From Tulasnella sp. 424 (Eukaryota > Basidiomycota > Agaricomycetes > Cantharellales > Tulasnellaceae): a stretch of DNA of 64,000 bases. The notes under the pieces are model-generated. The model had not been told where the DNA came from, searched no databases, and worked only from the letters and a program-made list of their open reading frames with translations. Positions 47,848 through 60,434 of the stretch are shown here, piece by piece. The translations under genes were made by a program, and so were the position numbers. Positions within the stretch are counted from its first letter, which is position 1. Every line of letters begins with the position of its first letter. The DNA is taken from contig WSUB01000177.1 of assembly GCA_019633425.1 (NCBI GenBank), forward strand, positions 1 to 64,000, written 5' to 3'.

Positions 47848-50800
47848 ATGCCCAGCGTCCTCAACAGCATATCCAACTCCGTCAGGACCTCAACCACTTC
47901 AACTCAACCCTCCCCCGACTCTCCCTCAACTCCCTCCTCTCCGCCACTTTCAGCCATCCAACCAAAGAAAAAGTTCAGGACGTTCGGCATCGCCTCCCGC
48001 TCACGGTCCCCAGCCGTCCACAATGGCGGGCACCACAGCGACACAGAGGACGATTGGCAGCACCCGGTCTTGATTACGACCGGCAACGAATCGTCCACCG
48101 CGGTCGGTAGTGGCCAGCGTCGTCATCCTTCAGTCACCGATACGTCGTTTTTCGAATCATCCACCGCAAACGCGGGTGCCATCGCGGCTGCGTCGTCTGC
48201 CGCTAGCAAAAAATCTCAACCGCCTTCCACCAGGTCGAGAGCCAGTTCGTTGGAGGTCGAGGAGATGAAGATCGACTTGGTCCAGGCCGATGCCGTCGCT
48301 TCCCAACACCAGAACAAGACGCCACCTGCAGCACGTTCGGCGGCGCGCCCCAACTTTAGACTCATCCCCCAATGGGGTCCTTGGTCCGTCAGCGTCGCTG
48401 AGACTCCCACCGATCCGGCGGTGTACAATATTTACATCAAGAGTGCGTTACCCTTTTTTTATCTGGCGATTTTGCCTCTTTTTTTTTCCTTTATGCCGTC
48501 CGTTGATCTAATCTCACCTCGTCCCTGCCTGTGTACACAGCGCCCACTCACAACTACACTCTTACTCGAACTCAACGAGAAATTGTCGAACTCCACAGCA
48601 AGGTGCGTTTGCGAGCGGGTATCACTCGTAGTCATTAGGAAGCTCTCCGTTCGCTGACCCTTGGTGATCTATATCCATTTTCATCTCCCTTCCCGCGTTT
48701 CCATCAAACACCTCCTCGCCCATTGGCACAACAGATCCGCGACGGGTTTCCCACCGTAACCCTCCCCCCATTCCCGCTGGCCAACGTTGCCATCGCACCG
48801 CAAACGCCGCTTACCCCGGGAGGAAGCAACAAACGCCGTTCATCCTTCTTGCACACCCTCTCGCGCTTCGCCAACCCCACTCCCAACGGGAAAACCAGCA
48901 AGAAAGACGCTCGTCCTAGTACGGCCGGAAGCGGTGTGACGCCCCAGTCCCCTACGGCCGCCAGTAGCGCGTATCCCACTCCGACGCCCCCGGCCGAGAA
49001 CACTTCGGACCCGTTCAACGATGTTAGCGTGGCGGAGAACGCTTTGACCGCGTCGGCTGGGTCGAACGTCATCACCGCCCTGGCCGCGTACTTGACCGCG
49101 GTCGCTAACGACTCCAAGCTCCGCGGCTCGAGACCCTGGAAGCGCTTCATCCGCGTCCGCACCGACGACTTGGAGAGCGTCCGCGTCGAACGGGCGATCA
49201 AGCGCGTTCGGAGCGACTTGGCTGCGCATACCGGCAAATCCAGCATGTCCGCCACGGCCAAAGACATGGTCTCGCGCAAGACGATGATGGACGTGGGTAC
49301 CGGTCCGAGCATGTTGAGCTTGGGTCCCGCGTTCGGTGCTGGTGATCTTGGGTTGACGGCGGATGGTGGGTTCCAGAGCGAGATGGATGGCGAATCCGAA
49401 GGTGGTGCGAGCGATAAAGGAGCGAGTAAAGCGGACGTCACGCAAAAAATCATCCCACCGGTCCCTCCGATTCCTGCTCACTTGATCAGCACTGGTGCGG
49501 TTGGAGGTCACGAGAAGGAAGGAACCGCCAAACCCACCACGACCGCTCTCGATACGTCGGTTGGCGGGACGTCCAAGGCCGACAAGCGGGTAAGCTCCGT
49601 CATGGCTCTTCAGTCCGCCTTCAGTTCCGACACCGATTCCTTGTCGAAACGTAATTCGGTTGTGCAGGGCTTTGGATCGGGTACCGGTTCGGCCCCGCCT
49701 ACGCCGACTCCTGGAACCGCCGAATTACCTGCTTCCGCTTCCACTGCTGCGGCGAACAAGGTTTCCGATCCTAATCCCGAGGACGTCGAACTGCCTCCCA
49801 GTCCGAGAGTACCTAGCGCCGAATTGGACGCGGACGTGACTGGTCTCCCCACTCCCGTCCACTCTCCTCAGCCTACCTCGAAGCAAGAGGCTGCTGCGAG
49901 GATCCCGAGAAGCAAGAGCGCCGACCCCGACAAGGCTGCGAGGAGGTTCAAGGACTCGACTACGGAGTTGATGGATGGTGATACGAGCGTTGCGGAGGGT
50001 GGAGATGTGACGACTGATGCCGAGGCTCGTTCGACTACGACCAACGATGCTGGCGACCCGACCGCCGTTGTAACTAAGAAGAAATCCAAGAAGCGCGTCA
50101 AGAAGACCCCTGCACCTCAGAAGAAAGTGACGCTCGATGATTTCGAGATGATGCGCGTCTTGGGTAAAGGTTGTGCTGGGAAAGTCTTGCTCGTCAAGTA
50201 CAAAAAGTCGAGCGATCTGTATGCTCTCAAGTCGATCACCAAGCGACACGTCTTGGCGCATCAGGAGTTGCAGCATACCTTGACGGAGCAGGCGGTGTTG
50301 AAGAGGATGAGCAGGGAGGGTAAAGATCCGTTCGTCGTCAAGTTGTGGTGGAGTTTCCATGATAAGGATAACCTTTACTTGGTTATGGTACGTCACGCAT
50401 GGCCGAAGCTTTTTCAATTTATGAAAAGGAGGTCTGACATGAGAGACGTTCTTTGTAGGACTTCCATCCTGGTGGAGATTTGGCCACTCAGCTCGCTCGA
50501 TGGGGCCGACTCGGCCGGGACCGCGCTCGCTTCTACGCTGCCGAGATCGTAGAAGGCGTCGAGGGCCTTCACGCTGCCGGCGTCATCTACCGCGACCTCA
50601 AGCCTGAGAACATCCTCATCGGGTCCGACGGCCACATCGTTCTCACCGACTTTGGTCTGTCCAAGGAGTTCCCCAGGAAAGGCAGCAGCATCAGCGGACC
50701 GAACACCGCTGCTGGTACACCGAATGGTATTTTCGCTGGTACGGATTATTATGCTGGAGCGCCTGGATCGTCGTCGGATGGACCTCCCAGCTCGTGGACC

Positions 50801-53169
50801 GGCAGCGAGCTCGGGCCTGGTGGATTGCCGTGGGGCTCGTCCAAGGACTTGACGAGCACGTTCTGTGGGACCGCCGAGTACTTGGCTCCGGAGGTCATCC
50901 AAGGTTTGCCCTACAGCTACGAGGTGGATTGGTGGAGCTTTGGAACGATGTTGTACGAGATGTTGAGTGGGATCGTGAGTGTTTTGTCTCCTTGTCTTTC
51001 CGGGCCAAGGATTGGGGCTGATGAACCTCGCTCGCCATGGTAGACACCCTTCTGGGCGAACAACCATTCGGACATGTACGTCCGGGTGTTGCAAGATGAG
51101 CTCCAGTTCCCCGAAGACAGGGCGATGGATCAGGACACCAAGAGTTTGATTCGGGGTGTAAGTCGTACTCTGAGAGACAGCTGTACGTGGCAGGCTCCTG
51201 ATTGGTTCGACTTTCTCTCTTTAGCTGTTGCAACGCAACCCTGCGCTGAGGATGAGCGAGCCTAGGATCAAGCGACACCCATACTTCTCGATGATGTAAG
51301 CTGCTGACCTTCCCGTTGGTGTAGGGGGACTCTGATCGTTAATCGCCCGTATTCTGTAGTGATTGGGATCACGTCTACTACAAGCGATATATCCGTGAGC
51401 ACTACCCCGCGGCGCATTTCATTTCACGACTTTGCTGACATGCGGGCTTCTTATTTTCAGCTCCCTACATTCCTCCGATCGATCCATCAAACGCCTCGGA
51501 CACCCAGAACTTTGACGAGACTTTCCTCGAGATGGAACCTACCGTCGATAACGACGATCCCGCTAGCGAGTCCGAGCGCGAGAAGACCGAGGACGAAGGT
51601 GCTCGCACGGATGGTGCCGAGTCTGTTCGCAAAGCCGAGGGCACAGTCACGGACATCTCGTCGCCGACTGGTCCGGGCAAGGATGTGTTCGATGGTTATT
51701 CGTTCAAGGGTCGCCAGTCCGTTATCATCGATGAAGAAGACTACGAGGGTTATGCGGACGAGGAAGAGGAAGGTGAAGACGAGGAGCTCATCGAGGCTAG
51801 GAAGATCACCGATGCGCTTGCCGCTCGTCATCAGCAGCAACCTGCGGAGCCGAAGGAGGATACCTCGGAGACTGGAACGATCGAGCAGAACAAGGAGGAA
51901 CCCAGTGTCCAAGAGGCCATCTCCGCGACCCCATCTACTTCAACTGTTCCCGAGTCTGCTGTCTCTGCCTCCATCGTTACGGATGCCGAGTCTGTCGTCG
52001 CTCCCAAGGCGCCAAAGGAAGAGAGGAAACAAGCTTCCGAGAGCACCGAGCGATCTTCGACTATCCCCTCGCTCACAACTGGAACCACCGGCATGTCGTC
52101 TTCGAAGGAGTTGACCGAATCGCCAACGACCGCGTCGTTCGCCCAATCCGCTGCTGCCGCCCGTCTCATCGCGGAAGGATCCTTCGACGAGGCTGTTCAA
52201 GCTCCTCTACCGTTGTCTCCTGTCCTCGAAGCCATTGATCCTACCACTGGGGCCATCGAAGACGAACCTCTTTCTGCACCTGCACCAGCGCCATCGAAGC
52301 CAGTGGAGGTCAAGCCCGCTCCCAGCACTCCCGTTCAATCACGTCTGCGCCAAAGTCGCCGGGAGAAGTCTGGTATTCCTGTGCTCGACCGTCTCCGTCG
52401 CGAAGAGGATGAAGATGCGACCGAGAGGGATGAGGACGACTGGGATCTTGTGGAGGCGCCAGCCATGCAAGAACGCAATGGAGCCAAGGGTCTCAATCTC
52501 TGGCAACGTGGTGTCGTCGACCGGTATCGCCTCGCTGTGTTCCGCAAGAGCAGCACTCCTTCTCGTATTCCACGATCGGTATCAGGCGCCACGCACGACT
52601 CGCAAAACACGGCTGCCGAGGCGTCGGCTTCCCCGTCACCATCCCAAGCCAAACAACCGAAGCGAGGCCGTACGGGAGGCATCAGTCTCAGGAAGAGTAC
52701 GCGCGACTTCCTTCGAGCCAAATCGCCTTCCGCGAACTTCTCGACTCAGTCAAGCACTACGAGCCGGACGAGTGTAGCCCAGGGCTCCAACTCTGCTGGT
52801 GCCGGTCTTCTCACCCCATCACCATCCGTCCCTGCAATGAGGACCAAGCCGGTTCCGTCGCTCAAGTCCAAGTCTTCCGCATTGTCAAAGGCTTCGGTCA
52901 ACTCCCCACCGTCGTCCGACCAATCCGTCACCGACCTCCGAAATCAGCACGCCAAGTCTTCAGCTGACGTCAGTGTCAGCACTCCGGTCAAGTCACCCTT
53001 GATGAGCCCTCGCTCTCTCGCAATGCGTTCTTCGCCCGCAGTCGACGAAGGCGACCAACCCCGACCAAGTAACTTGAAGAAGATGAAGAAATATACGGAG
53101 CAAGGTGCCGAGAAGATGTTTTCGCTGTTTGGCTCTCCGCGAAACCAGAATCAACAACATCATTCGTGA
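47848..53169 (+). CDS. Large AGC-family Ser/Thr protein kinase with PX-like N-terminal domain
   Basis: Eight exons (47848-48442, 48541-48602, 48735-50387, 50459-50974, 51044-51157, 51225-51295, 51360-51394, 51461-53169) give 1,584 residues. Residues about 185-235 look PX-like ([18 protein letters not shown], then [10 protein letters not shown]). The kinase domain (about 690-1000) has [57 protein letters not shown] and [13 protein letters not shown]. An insertion of about 60 Ser/Gly-rich residues lies between the DFG segment and the CGT activation site. The AGC tail follows, with [10 protein letters not shown] and a hydrophobic motif FDGYSFKG near residue 1092. A 490-residue low-complexity extension closes the protein. 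It resembles YPK/Gad8-type AGC kinases of basidiomycetes (TORC2 branch), but orthology is not proved here. It is one of the longest frames of the window. Confidence 0.93.
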
Positions 53170-53740
53170 AAGTGTTTGCATCCTATAGACGGCTCTCTGC
53201 CTTTCCTCATTAATCTCAGCATAGTCCACAATCATTTATTACTTCGATTTTTTTTTTCCTCCTCCGTGCCATGCATACCCACCACCGCTCCTTGTCTTCC
53301 TGTTTTTGGTGCCTATGTTCCCTTTCTCTTGTCTTTGTTCTTCGTTTCGTCTCTTGCTCAGGACCTGCATATAAACTTGACCCTCCTAGTCCGTTCTCCT
53401 GGCCCCGAATACTATTTTGCTGTTTTCTATACATGGGCGAAAATCTGTTTGGGCATCTTGGAAGTTGGCACTGTCGTTTTCAACCTACGGCTTACACTCT
53501 CTTTTTATCATGTTCGTGTTCCCTATACCCTCTGCATCGCTTGCCTCCTGTCTCTTTGATGAATATATTCTCATTCCTACAACAGATGTGCTATGCCGAT
53601 CTTGCGGGCCCTTGGGCGTCGTGCGAGTGCAGATTTGCATCCGAACAGGGTTTCTTCATTTGACGGATTTTCCAACCACCACTTGCCCATTTGATCACTA
53701 GGAGGCCGCGACCTACATCCTTCAAGCTTGACAATCAGTA
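53170..53740. other. 3' region of the kinase gene
   Basis: T-rich sequence with overlapping short frames that look like a long 3' untranslated region. No gene seen. Confidence 0.5.
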
Positions 53741-56700
53741 TGATTATTTCTTTAAACGAGACTCCTTCGTCTGTGCTGTTGGAAGTGAGCACCTGTTGAT
53801 TTAAAAATCGGGCGAACTGACCCGAAGAGCACCGGTTTTCGTCTTTAGATCTTCTTTTATTCAGCACCGGCCGATCTTTTATATCTTTCCCGAGTCAACA
53901 AACACTTTCGGAAGATTCTTACAAGCAAGGTGAGCAATTTCCGGGGTGATGACAAGAATTTGCTCCAGCAGGCAGGGCGTATCAGGTCATGGTGCAAGTC
54001 TGGAAATCCTCGTACAACAACCTGGAGCTCCCCTTCCAACCCCCTTTATGCCCTCATTCTGTGGCAGAGCCTCATTGGGTACAACTACTCTTCACTGACG
54101 AATGCTCGGTAAGCTCGCGAGTTGAGTTTGACGACAGCACATCCCATCTGACCGTTTCTGTTTAGATTTGCGGTCAAGACACAAAGTGCCGAAGCGCCGA
54201 CTGGAACAACTGCCTTAGACCATGCCGTGCATGTTTTGAAACTCAGTGTGTCCGTTTAGATTGTCATTTACGTCCCACCTTCCTGATTGATACCCCTTGT
54301 CCAGCTACAAGCCGAGCACGGAACTTGCTACTACTCTCCCGCAGCTGGACGGCATCGACCTGATGACTTGGGTTCCTCCTTCAAACTGTGTGTCTTACAC
54401 ATTCGGTCTCTTAAATCCTCTTCTAACCAATCCATCTTCAGTCCGGGGCCTGTCCGAATGCGAACCCGCTATGCTCTTCAGCCCGATATTTGAAAGCTTG
54501 AAGGCCATCGTCTCGGTGGTTATTCTTTCGCATCGCCAAACGAATAACCTCAATTCCGCCCTTCGAGCTGTTCAAAGCTCAAGAACTGAGCTTGTGAAGA
54601 GCTACGTACTCTCTGGCCGCGTGGGCAAGGAATGGGAAAACCGGTGCCGTCAGCTCGACCCGTGCGTAAGATGAAAATCCAGGCCGACATTTATTGACTT
54701 TCAAGTCCGCAGGTCTTCGTTTTCGAAGTATTTTCAAACCCAGATTCAGAATGGAAGGCCTTTTCCATTCCAAAGAGAAGGCCCTACTGCGGAGCTGTAC
54801 TCAACGCCAAAACCGGTCTTTAAAAAGCGAAAGCGGGGCAAAGGCACGGACTCGATGGAATACCAGCCACCGTTTAACTTCTCTGGTTTGGGAAGTGGAC
54901 TGCAACTCCACGTACGTCTCCGATTGATCCCTTCCTACCCGGAAAGCCAATGCCCTGATCCTTCTCTTAACAAGATCTCAAGGTGCTTACAACCTTTAGA
55001 GCTTCTCTTTCTTTCGAGAACATCCAAGCAAATGAATCTTCTCCTAACTTCCAAGGTACATTTACTGCAAGAACCGAGAGCGTTTTCCGTTCATATTTGA
55101 ATGTAGAGCCAACAATCCCTTTGGCAAACCGCCTTTGAGAAACTCGCCGTCGACTATCCGCGATGTCCATCATGGATAAGTGAGATTCAATGGACTCGAA
55201 TTCTCTTCACGTCAGAATGTACCGTGAGTTTGAGATATCTACATTAGAGCTTGCAACCTAATGAGTCGTTTCCTAATGATCTAGCTCTGCGGTTGTGACG
55301 CTGAGCAGACCCCCGTTGACTGGAATAATTCTCTTCGATCCTGCAAACGGTGCTTCGAGTACTTGTAAGTTATCGTCTCAGTCTTCGCTCAGATCCAAAA
55401 TTAAAGACCAGCTGTAGCTACTCAAGCGAACTAGAACTTATTGCAGGGGACTCCCTTGCCCCCACTATTTTATCACTCGTGGTACCTTCCAACTGTACGT
55501 CCAAGCTCACTTATCCTAGATTTCCGTAATGCCGACCACTCGCCACCTTCAGCCAGCGGACTTCCTGAGTTCCCAAAGATGTACTATCACGTCGCATTCT
55601 CCGCCATGCGCTTCCAGATAGTTATGTACAGCCAAAGTCGTGAGCGTGGGGTGGACAGTGATTTACATCTATCAACCTTTCTTGTGGAAAGGGAGCGAGC
55701 GGTTCAGCAAATACTTCGCTATGGACAAACTGCGAAAACACTGGATGTTTCGCAGAGCTGGCAAAGGTATCGTGACGCTTGATTTCCAGAATCGTGCACA
55801 TATTTAACTGCGGATTGGACCGAAGGGATGCGGTTGTTCAGTCAAAAAAGGTGGCCAAAGAATCAGCTCGAGGTATGGATGGTTAACGTTTTGCTATCGC
55901 AAGTATTACCGATTAACAAAAGGCATCCAATAAAGATAAGCCGCAGAAGACAAAAAACCGTAAAAGACCTCGAACAGAGATATATATGGAGACCAAGACG
56001 CGTCAGCGCACGGCTGCTATGGCATTTACAAAGTGGCTCCAGCAGAATTCAATCCCTGAAGATGTGTTCATACCAACCACCCGGGAATTGTGCGATTGGG
56101 AGCCCATTCGAGCCCTCGTTGCGAACCCTCCATTTACCGAGACCGTCCCTAGCGAACTGTTCATCAACGCGATGAACGAAGGACAGGACTTCTTGAAAGG
56201 CTACGATTACAAGGTCAGGGCCAGGGTCCTTGATCAGATCATCCACGCTGGAGGGTGCCCAAAATCCGATCCAACGGGCACTACAGATTTTGCGCCGCTA
56301 TATCTCGCAACATCCGTTTTGATGTGCTCAGAAGGGAAACTTCGAGATGGACCACCGCTCCACTAGGTCGACGAAGATATCACGATGCATTTGTGTGAGC
56401 CAGGAAATGCGGAGATTTACCGCGATACCGCAAGAGCCCACACCATTTCTACATGTCTCACTTTCGACACAATCACAAGTCAAGGGATTGCAGAAATAGT
56501 AAGGGCAGTTGGGCTCGACCCGATTACAACGACAGCACAAGAAATGGACAAACTCAATGCTCGCTTTCGTTGCGATAATTGCCCAAGTGGTGATTCGGTC
56601 GTAAGAAGTTGGAGGAACTGCGGTGAGATTCCCTCTTCCCGTATCCTGAATCGTTCGGCTTACGTTACGAGCACAGCCGCCCATGTTCGATATCACGCTA

Positions 56701-57253
56701 GACTCCCGGTCCACTCATGGGTCGTACTTGATCCGGGAGAGCACCAGGCAGCCATTACGTTGGAGCTACAAAATCCCTATGAACGCCCTCGCTTCCTCTG
56801 TAGAGTTTGCGTTCCGTCAGAACCTTTAACTCGAGAGGCTTTACACAGTCACTTTGCTGCAATGTATGAGGCCCACGTTCCGCCAGCTCCATCTAGCTGA
56901 CTCGGGTAATTCCCCTTAGCCACTCCATGGAGGCCGACAGTACATATTGGAAAGAAGTATTGTCGATTCCCCCAACCCCCGTCTCACTCACGATGCCCCA
57001 CTATTCCTTTTCCTTACTACAATGCGATGATGGCGGGCTGCCGGGGTGGGTCTGCCATCATTGTCGCATGCGTGGCAATAAAGAACAAGGCGTTTTCACC
57101 ACTACCACGGGTCTTAAAAAGCACATGAAGGCGGAGTAAGTACACGTTGTGGTTCCTGATTCCTAGGACCTAAGTTTAACTCTGTCACCGCATCTTAGAC
57201 ATTATCACTCTCGACTCACGCTCGATGATACTGGGAGAACGTTGGTCGCATAA
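53741..57253 (+). CDS. Tandem double F-box protein (or two adjacent F-box genes)
   Basis: F-box proteins recruit substrates to SCF ubiquitin ligases. One continuous splice chain of 17 exons (first 53741-53785, last 57199-57253) reads without a stop for 873 residues. Unit 1 shows ETPSSVLLEIFFYSAPADLL then YLSRVNKHFRKILTSK, VWKSSYNNLEL, WVQLLFTDECSICG and CRSADWNNCLRPCRACFE. It is cut short and runs in frame into unit 2: SLNKISRCLQPLELLFLSR, LWQTAFEKLAVDYPRCPSWI, WTRILFTSECTLCGCDA and PVDWNNSLRSCKRCFEYL. The rest of the usual tail follows, with the basic linker KNRKRPRTE and Cys/His-rich end segments (FRCDNCPSG, WVCHHCRMRGNKEQG). Alternative: unit 1 ends at the stop at 54672-54674 and unit 2 begins at ATG 54855 (597 residues). 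RNA is needed to decide. Confidence 0.7.
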
Positions 57254-57574
57254 TGCTGAATAACGTCTATTCTGGTCAAGCTCGATGCCCAGCTTGTCCT
57301 TTCGCGTTGGCATCGGTCCAGTTGCCGAGGGGAGGGGAGCACAGCCAGATCTCCATCGGAGCAGCTGCTGAAGTTCTTTATCTAGGCTTATAGGAGACTG
57401 AAACTATGATCCTTGACCTCACTCCTAACGGCTTGTTCATTGTGGGATCAAATAAAAGTCCTTTCAAGTTGCCTCGTAAAACTCCCGTGCTGCGGCTACG
57501 GGGATTGTTCATTCACAGTGCTCGACTAAAGACAGAAATTACCCCTTCTTTCTATAGCCAACACTGTCAAACAG
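57254..57574. other. Converging 3' regions
   Basis: 321 bases between the 3' ends of the F-box gene and the symportin gene. No gene seen. Confidence 0.5.
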
Positions 57575-60248
57575 TCAAATCTTCAACTTCCTCCTGTATT
57601 GAACGAAGCCCTTGACATTCGCGTACACATCGTCTGCGAAGTCTTTCAGCTCTCTTCCCCCTTCCTTCTTCTTGTCTATTCCCCTTCCGGCACGTTTCAC
57701 TCTATCCTTTGCACCTGCCAGGACGTCCGTCCAACCTGCCTGTCGGAAGTTAACGTCATATGGTTGGTCTTCGTCAGCGTAGATGTCGATGATAGAAGAC
57801 GCGGCGTGCAGTGTTGCTTCAGGCCAAGGCATGAGATTGTTTGTAAGGGGAGCAGTGAGGTAGGAAAATAGGTAAGATCCAATGACCTGAGAAGTGAACG
57901 ATTTCAGGGATGGATCTCCTTGGCGGAAGAACGGACATACCTTGTTGGCGTCGACCGCATCACTCCTCTGAGCAAGACACCCTAAAGTCCCTATGCATTT
58001 TACCTTAATCATTTCTTCATTGGTCCCATCGCAGAATTCAATTAATGCTGAAACCTGTTCGGCGTCCGGAATCTATGTCCCAAGGTTATGTCACGACCTC
58101 TAGTATGAGCAACGTCGCGACTTACCAATTCCCCTTTACCTATCCTTGCCAGTCCCCATAAAACGCCAACGCCGGTGTCCCACATCTCCTTCCGCAACTC
58201 AACTGCGGAGCCAACCGTCCATTCGCCTTGCTTTCCAACTGCAGCGAGGACGGACCAGACATCTCTCCAAACTTCAGTGGCCTGCCGCGCTGCCCCTTCC
58301 GGTAGCTGGACTTGCTCAGTGTGGATGCCAAGGAAGAGATTGTTCAAACACTCGAGGGCTCGAACGTGAATTGTTCCCAGTGCAGACGTCGTTGGCGGAT
58401 GGATAGGAGCAGCGGAAGATTGAGGGAAGGATAGAGGTGTTGGGTGTGCGAGTGAGAGGAGAGGTCGAGTGAGGGTAGCAATAAGGCTGAGGGAGTTAGC
58501 TTGAGAGCTCGGGGGCGCAGTCGTTCGTTCCGGCTGGTCTTCTTCGATCACTTCATCCTCGTTATCTTCGTCGTCCATGTCGGTCTCTTCGATCACTTCC
58601 TCATCTAAATCAGACTAGTATTAGTGGAACAGTACGGTTTAGTGAGTTCCGACTTGCCTTCTCCTGCAGGTTCGGGATCCGGGAGATTTGCGCAGACTCC
58701 AGTTAAAATTTCCAAGGCCAAGGTCAGCGTCCGCAGTTGACCTTCAATAGATTCCAATTCTATCTCTGTATCTGTCTTGTGATCCGGTTTAGGAATTGAG
58801 TCGTTGACGCAGCCTTTCAACACCTTGGTGCTTTCCTGAAGCTGTTTGCTTGAGAGCATTAAATAACTCGCCGTTACTGATACGTGCAACAACTCACAGC
58901 CTCTGCAGTGACGAGATCTTGCACACGAATCGCAGCATTTTGGGAAGAGTAGTCCAATAGAGAAACCAGGAGTGGGAGCGTAACCGTTTTTTCTAAGTCG
59001 TCCGTAAGGGTCGGTCCCATCGGGGGTAAAGGGGAAATGTTCTGCAAAATGCCTATTAGGTCAACCGGCATCTAATTAGTAAATGTATTTGAAGTAATCA
59101 ATGGAGGTTACTAGCCGCATGCGAGGACCTTGAGGGTCGTGCGTTGCTCTGAATCGCTGGGCTTGTCGATGACCATGCCATTCGAGGACTCAGTTGAACC
59201 ATCTGATTCGGTAGACTTCACGATGCCAAGGAGACAGGATATATAAGCTTGAGTCTTTCGAATAATGCGAGCCGTTGGATCGTTGTCGTCGGATAGCACG
59301 TAGAGGCACTGCGCTGGCTCGCCCGTCAACGACCTTTGGAACCTAATGGGTTGCCGACAAGCGACTCACCTGCAGCCAGTACAGTCTTCAATGGAATCTT
59401 GTCCCTTGAAATTAAAAATGCCATCAAAAAAGGTGTCAAGTTCGCGTCGTTGATCGCCGCCAGCGCTTTGTTAGAGGTTTCTCTGCAGAAGTCATGCTTC
59501 AACCGACGGCAGCGATGTCGAGCATATCGACGGCGTACGAGAGGCACCAGAATAGGGTGATCACATTTTCAGAAAATTGGTATACACGGCGTTTGAGACC
59601 TTTCGGGTTTTTTGGTGGAGAGGCGCTCAGGAATTCTTGTAAAGTCGCTGTAATCTTTGCGCGAGCGCGATCGTTTGGAAGGATTAAGTACCCTTGACAG
59701 AATTGGTGTGAGATCGGCACCCACCTTTGGAATGAAAGCCTTTAATGGCGCAAGGACATTCTTGTTAAACATATGAGCGCACATGTCATAGCCCCCGTCG
59801 ACTGCCAAGTTTCTAGAGATACAGTGTCATTAGTCTTCACGTCGCTGCAAGGCAAGAACACAAAATGCTTGCCTCAGTGACCCCGCAGCTTCGGCAATAA
59901 CATCGTCGTCTGTGTCGCTGAGCCTCGTTATAAGCTTATCCACGACGCCCTTGGCTTGGAGCAGTCGCCTGGTGCTGGCGTCGTTTTGGATGAGACTCGA
60001 GACAGCAGCGCATGCCCACCGTCTATCTTCTACGTCAGAGCTGTCGAGCTTGAGGCAGGAAAGTTAGCTGCTGGCCTTTCACGCACCCGATGAACGTACC
60101 GTACCTTGTCAAGGACAGGAATAACCTGACCACCCTTGCTTGACGTCTGCTCTGCGAGTTGCACTCCATGACCTAGATGAGAGTCAGGGACTCGAACTGG
60201 GTTGTGTCGCCTCGGTTTTTTCTTGTTCGCTTTTGGTGCCTTCCCCAT
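57575..60248 (-). CDS. SYO1: HEATR3/symportin-1 homologue (RPL5-RPL11 import and 5S RNP assembly)
   Basis: Syo1/HEATR3 binds uL18 and uL5 for synchronised nuclear import. Eleven exons (60105-60248, 59873-60048, 59725-59812, 59539-59654, 59370-59482, 59129-59313, 58898-59071, 58658-58835, 58126-58604, 57941-58072, 57575-57886) give 698 residues. The N terminus MGKAPKANKKKPRRHNPVRV with PDSHLGHGV is the family signature. Armadillo/HEAT helices follow, e.g. DRRWACAAVSSLIQNDAS, AEAAGSLRNLAVDGGYDM and ENVITLFWCLSETSNKAL. An acidic loop (EEVIEETDMDDEDNEDE) sits in the middle, and the chain ends DDVYANVKGFVQYRRKL. Two introns, after exons 2 and 8, start with GC rather than GT. Start and end match the family length. 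Confidence 0.88.
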
Positions 60249-60434
60249 TATTCCGGTAGTCAAGCGAGCAAGTCTGTTGAAGGCGTCGATTGCTTCAGTT
60301 GGAACTGAAATTTTACCGCGCGTGGAATAGGGGCTAGTAAGCGCCCTGAGGTCTCAGCAGCATCAAGAACAACTATTCTATGAACAACAGGCAAAAAGTT
60401 GGATGAGTTATTTATGCTCATTTTATTACACAAG

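Noticed and set aside
48704..49453. Long antisense open frames over the kinase gene
   Set aside because: They lie opposite a low-complexity, GC-rich coding region in which stop codons are rare on the other strand.
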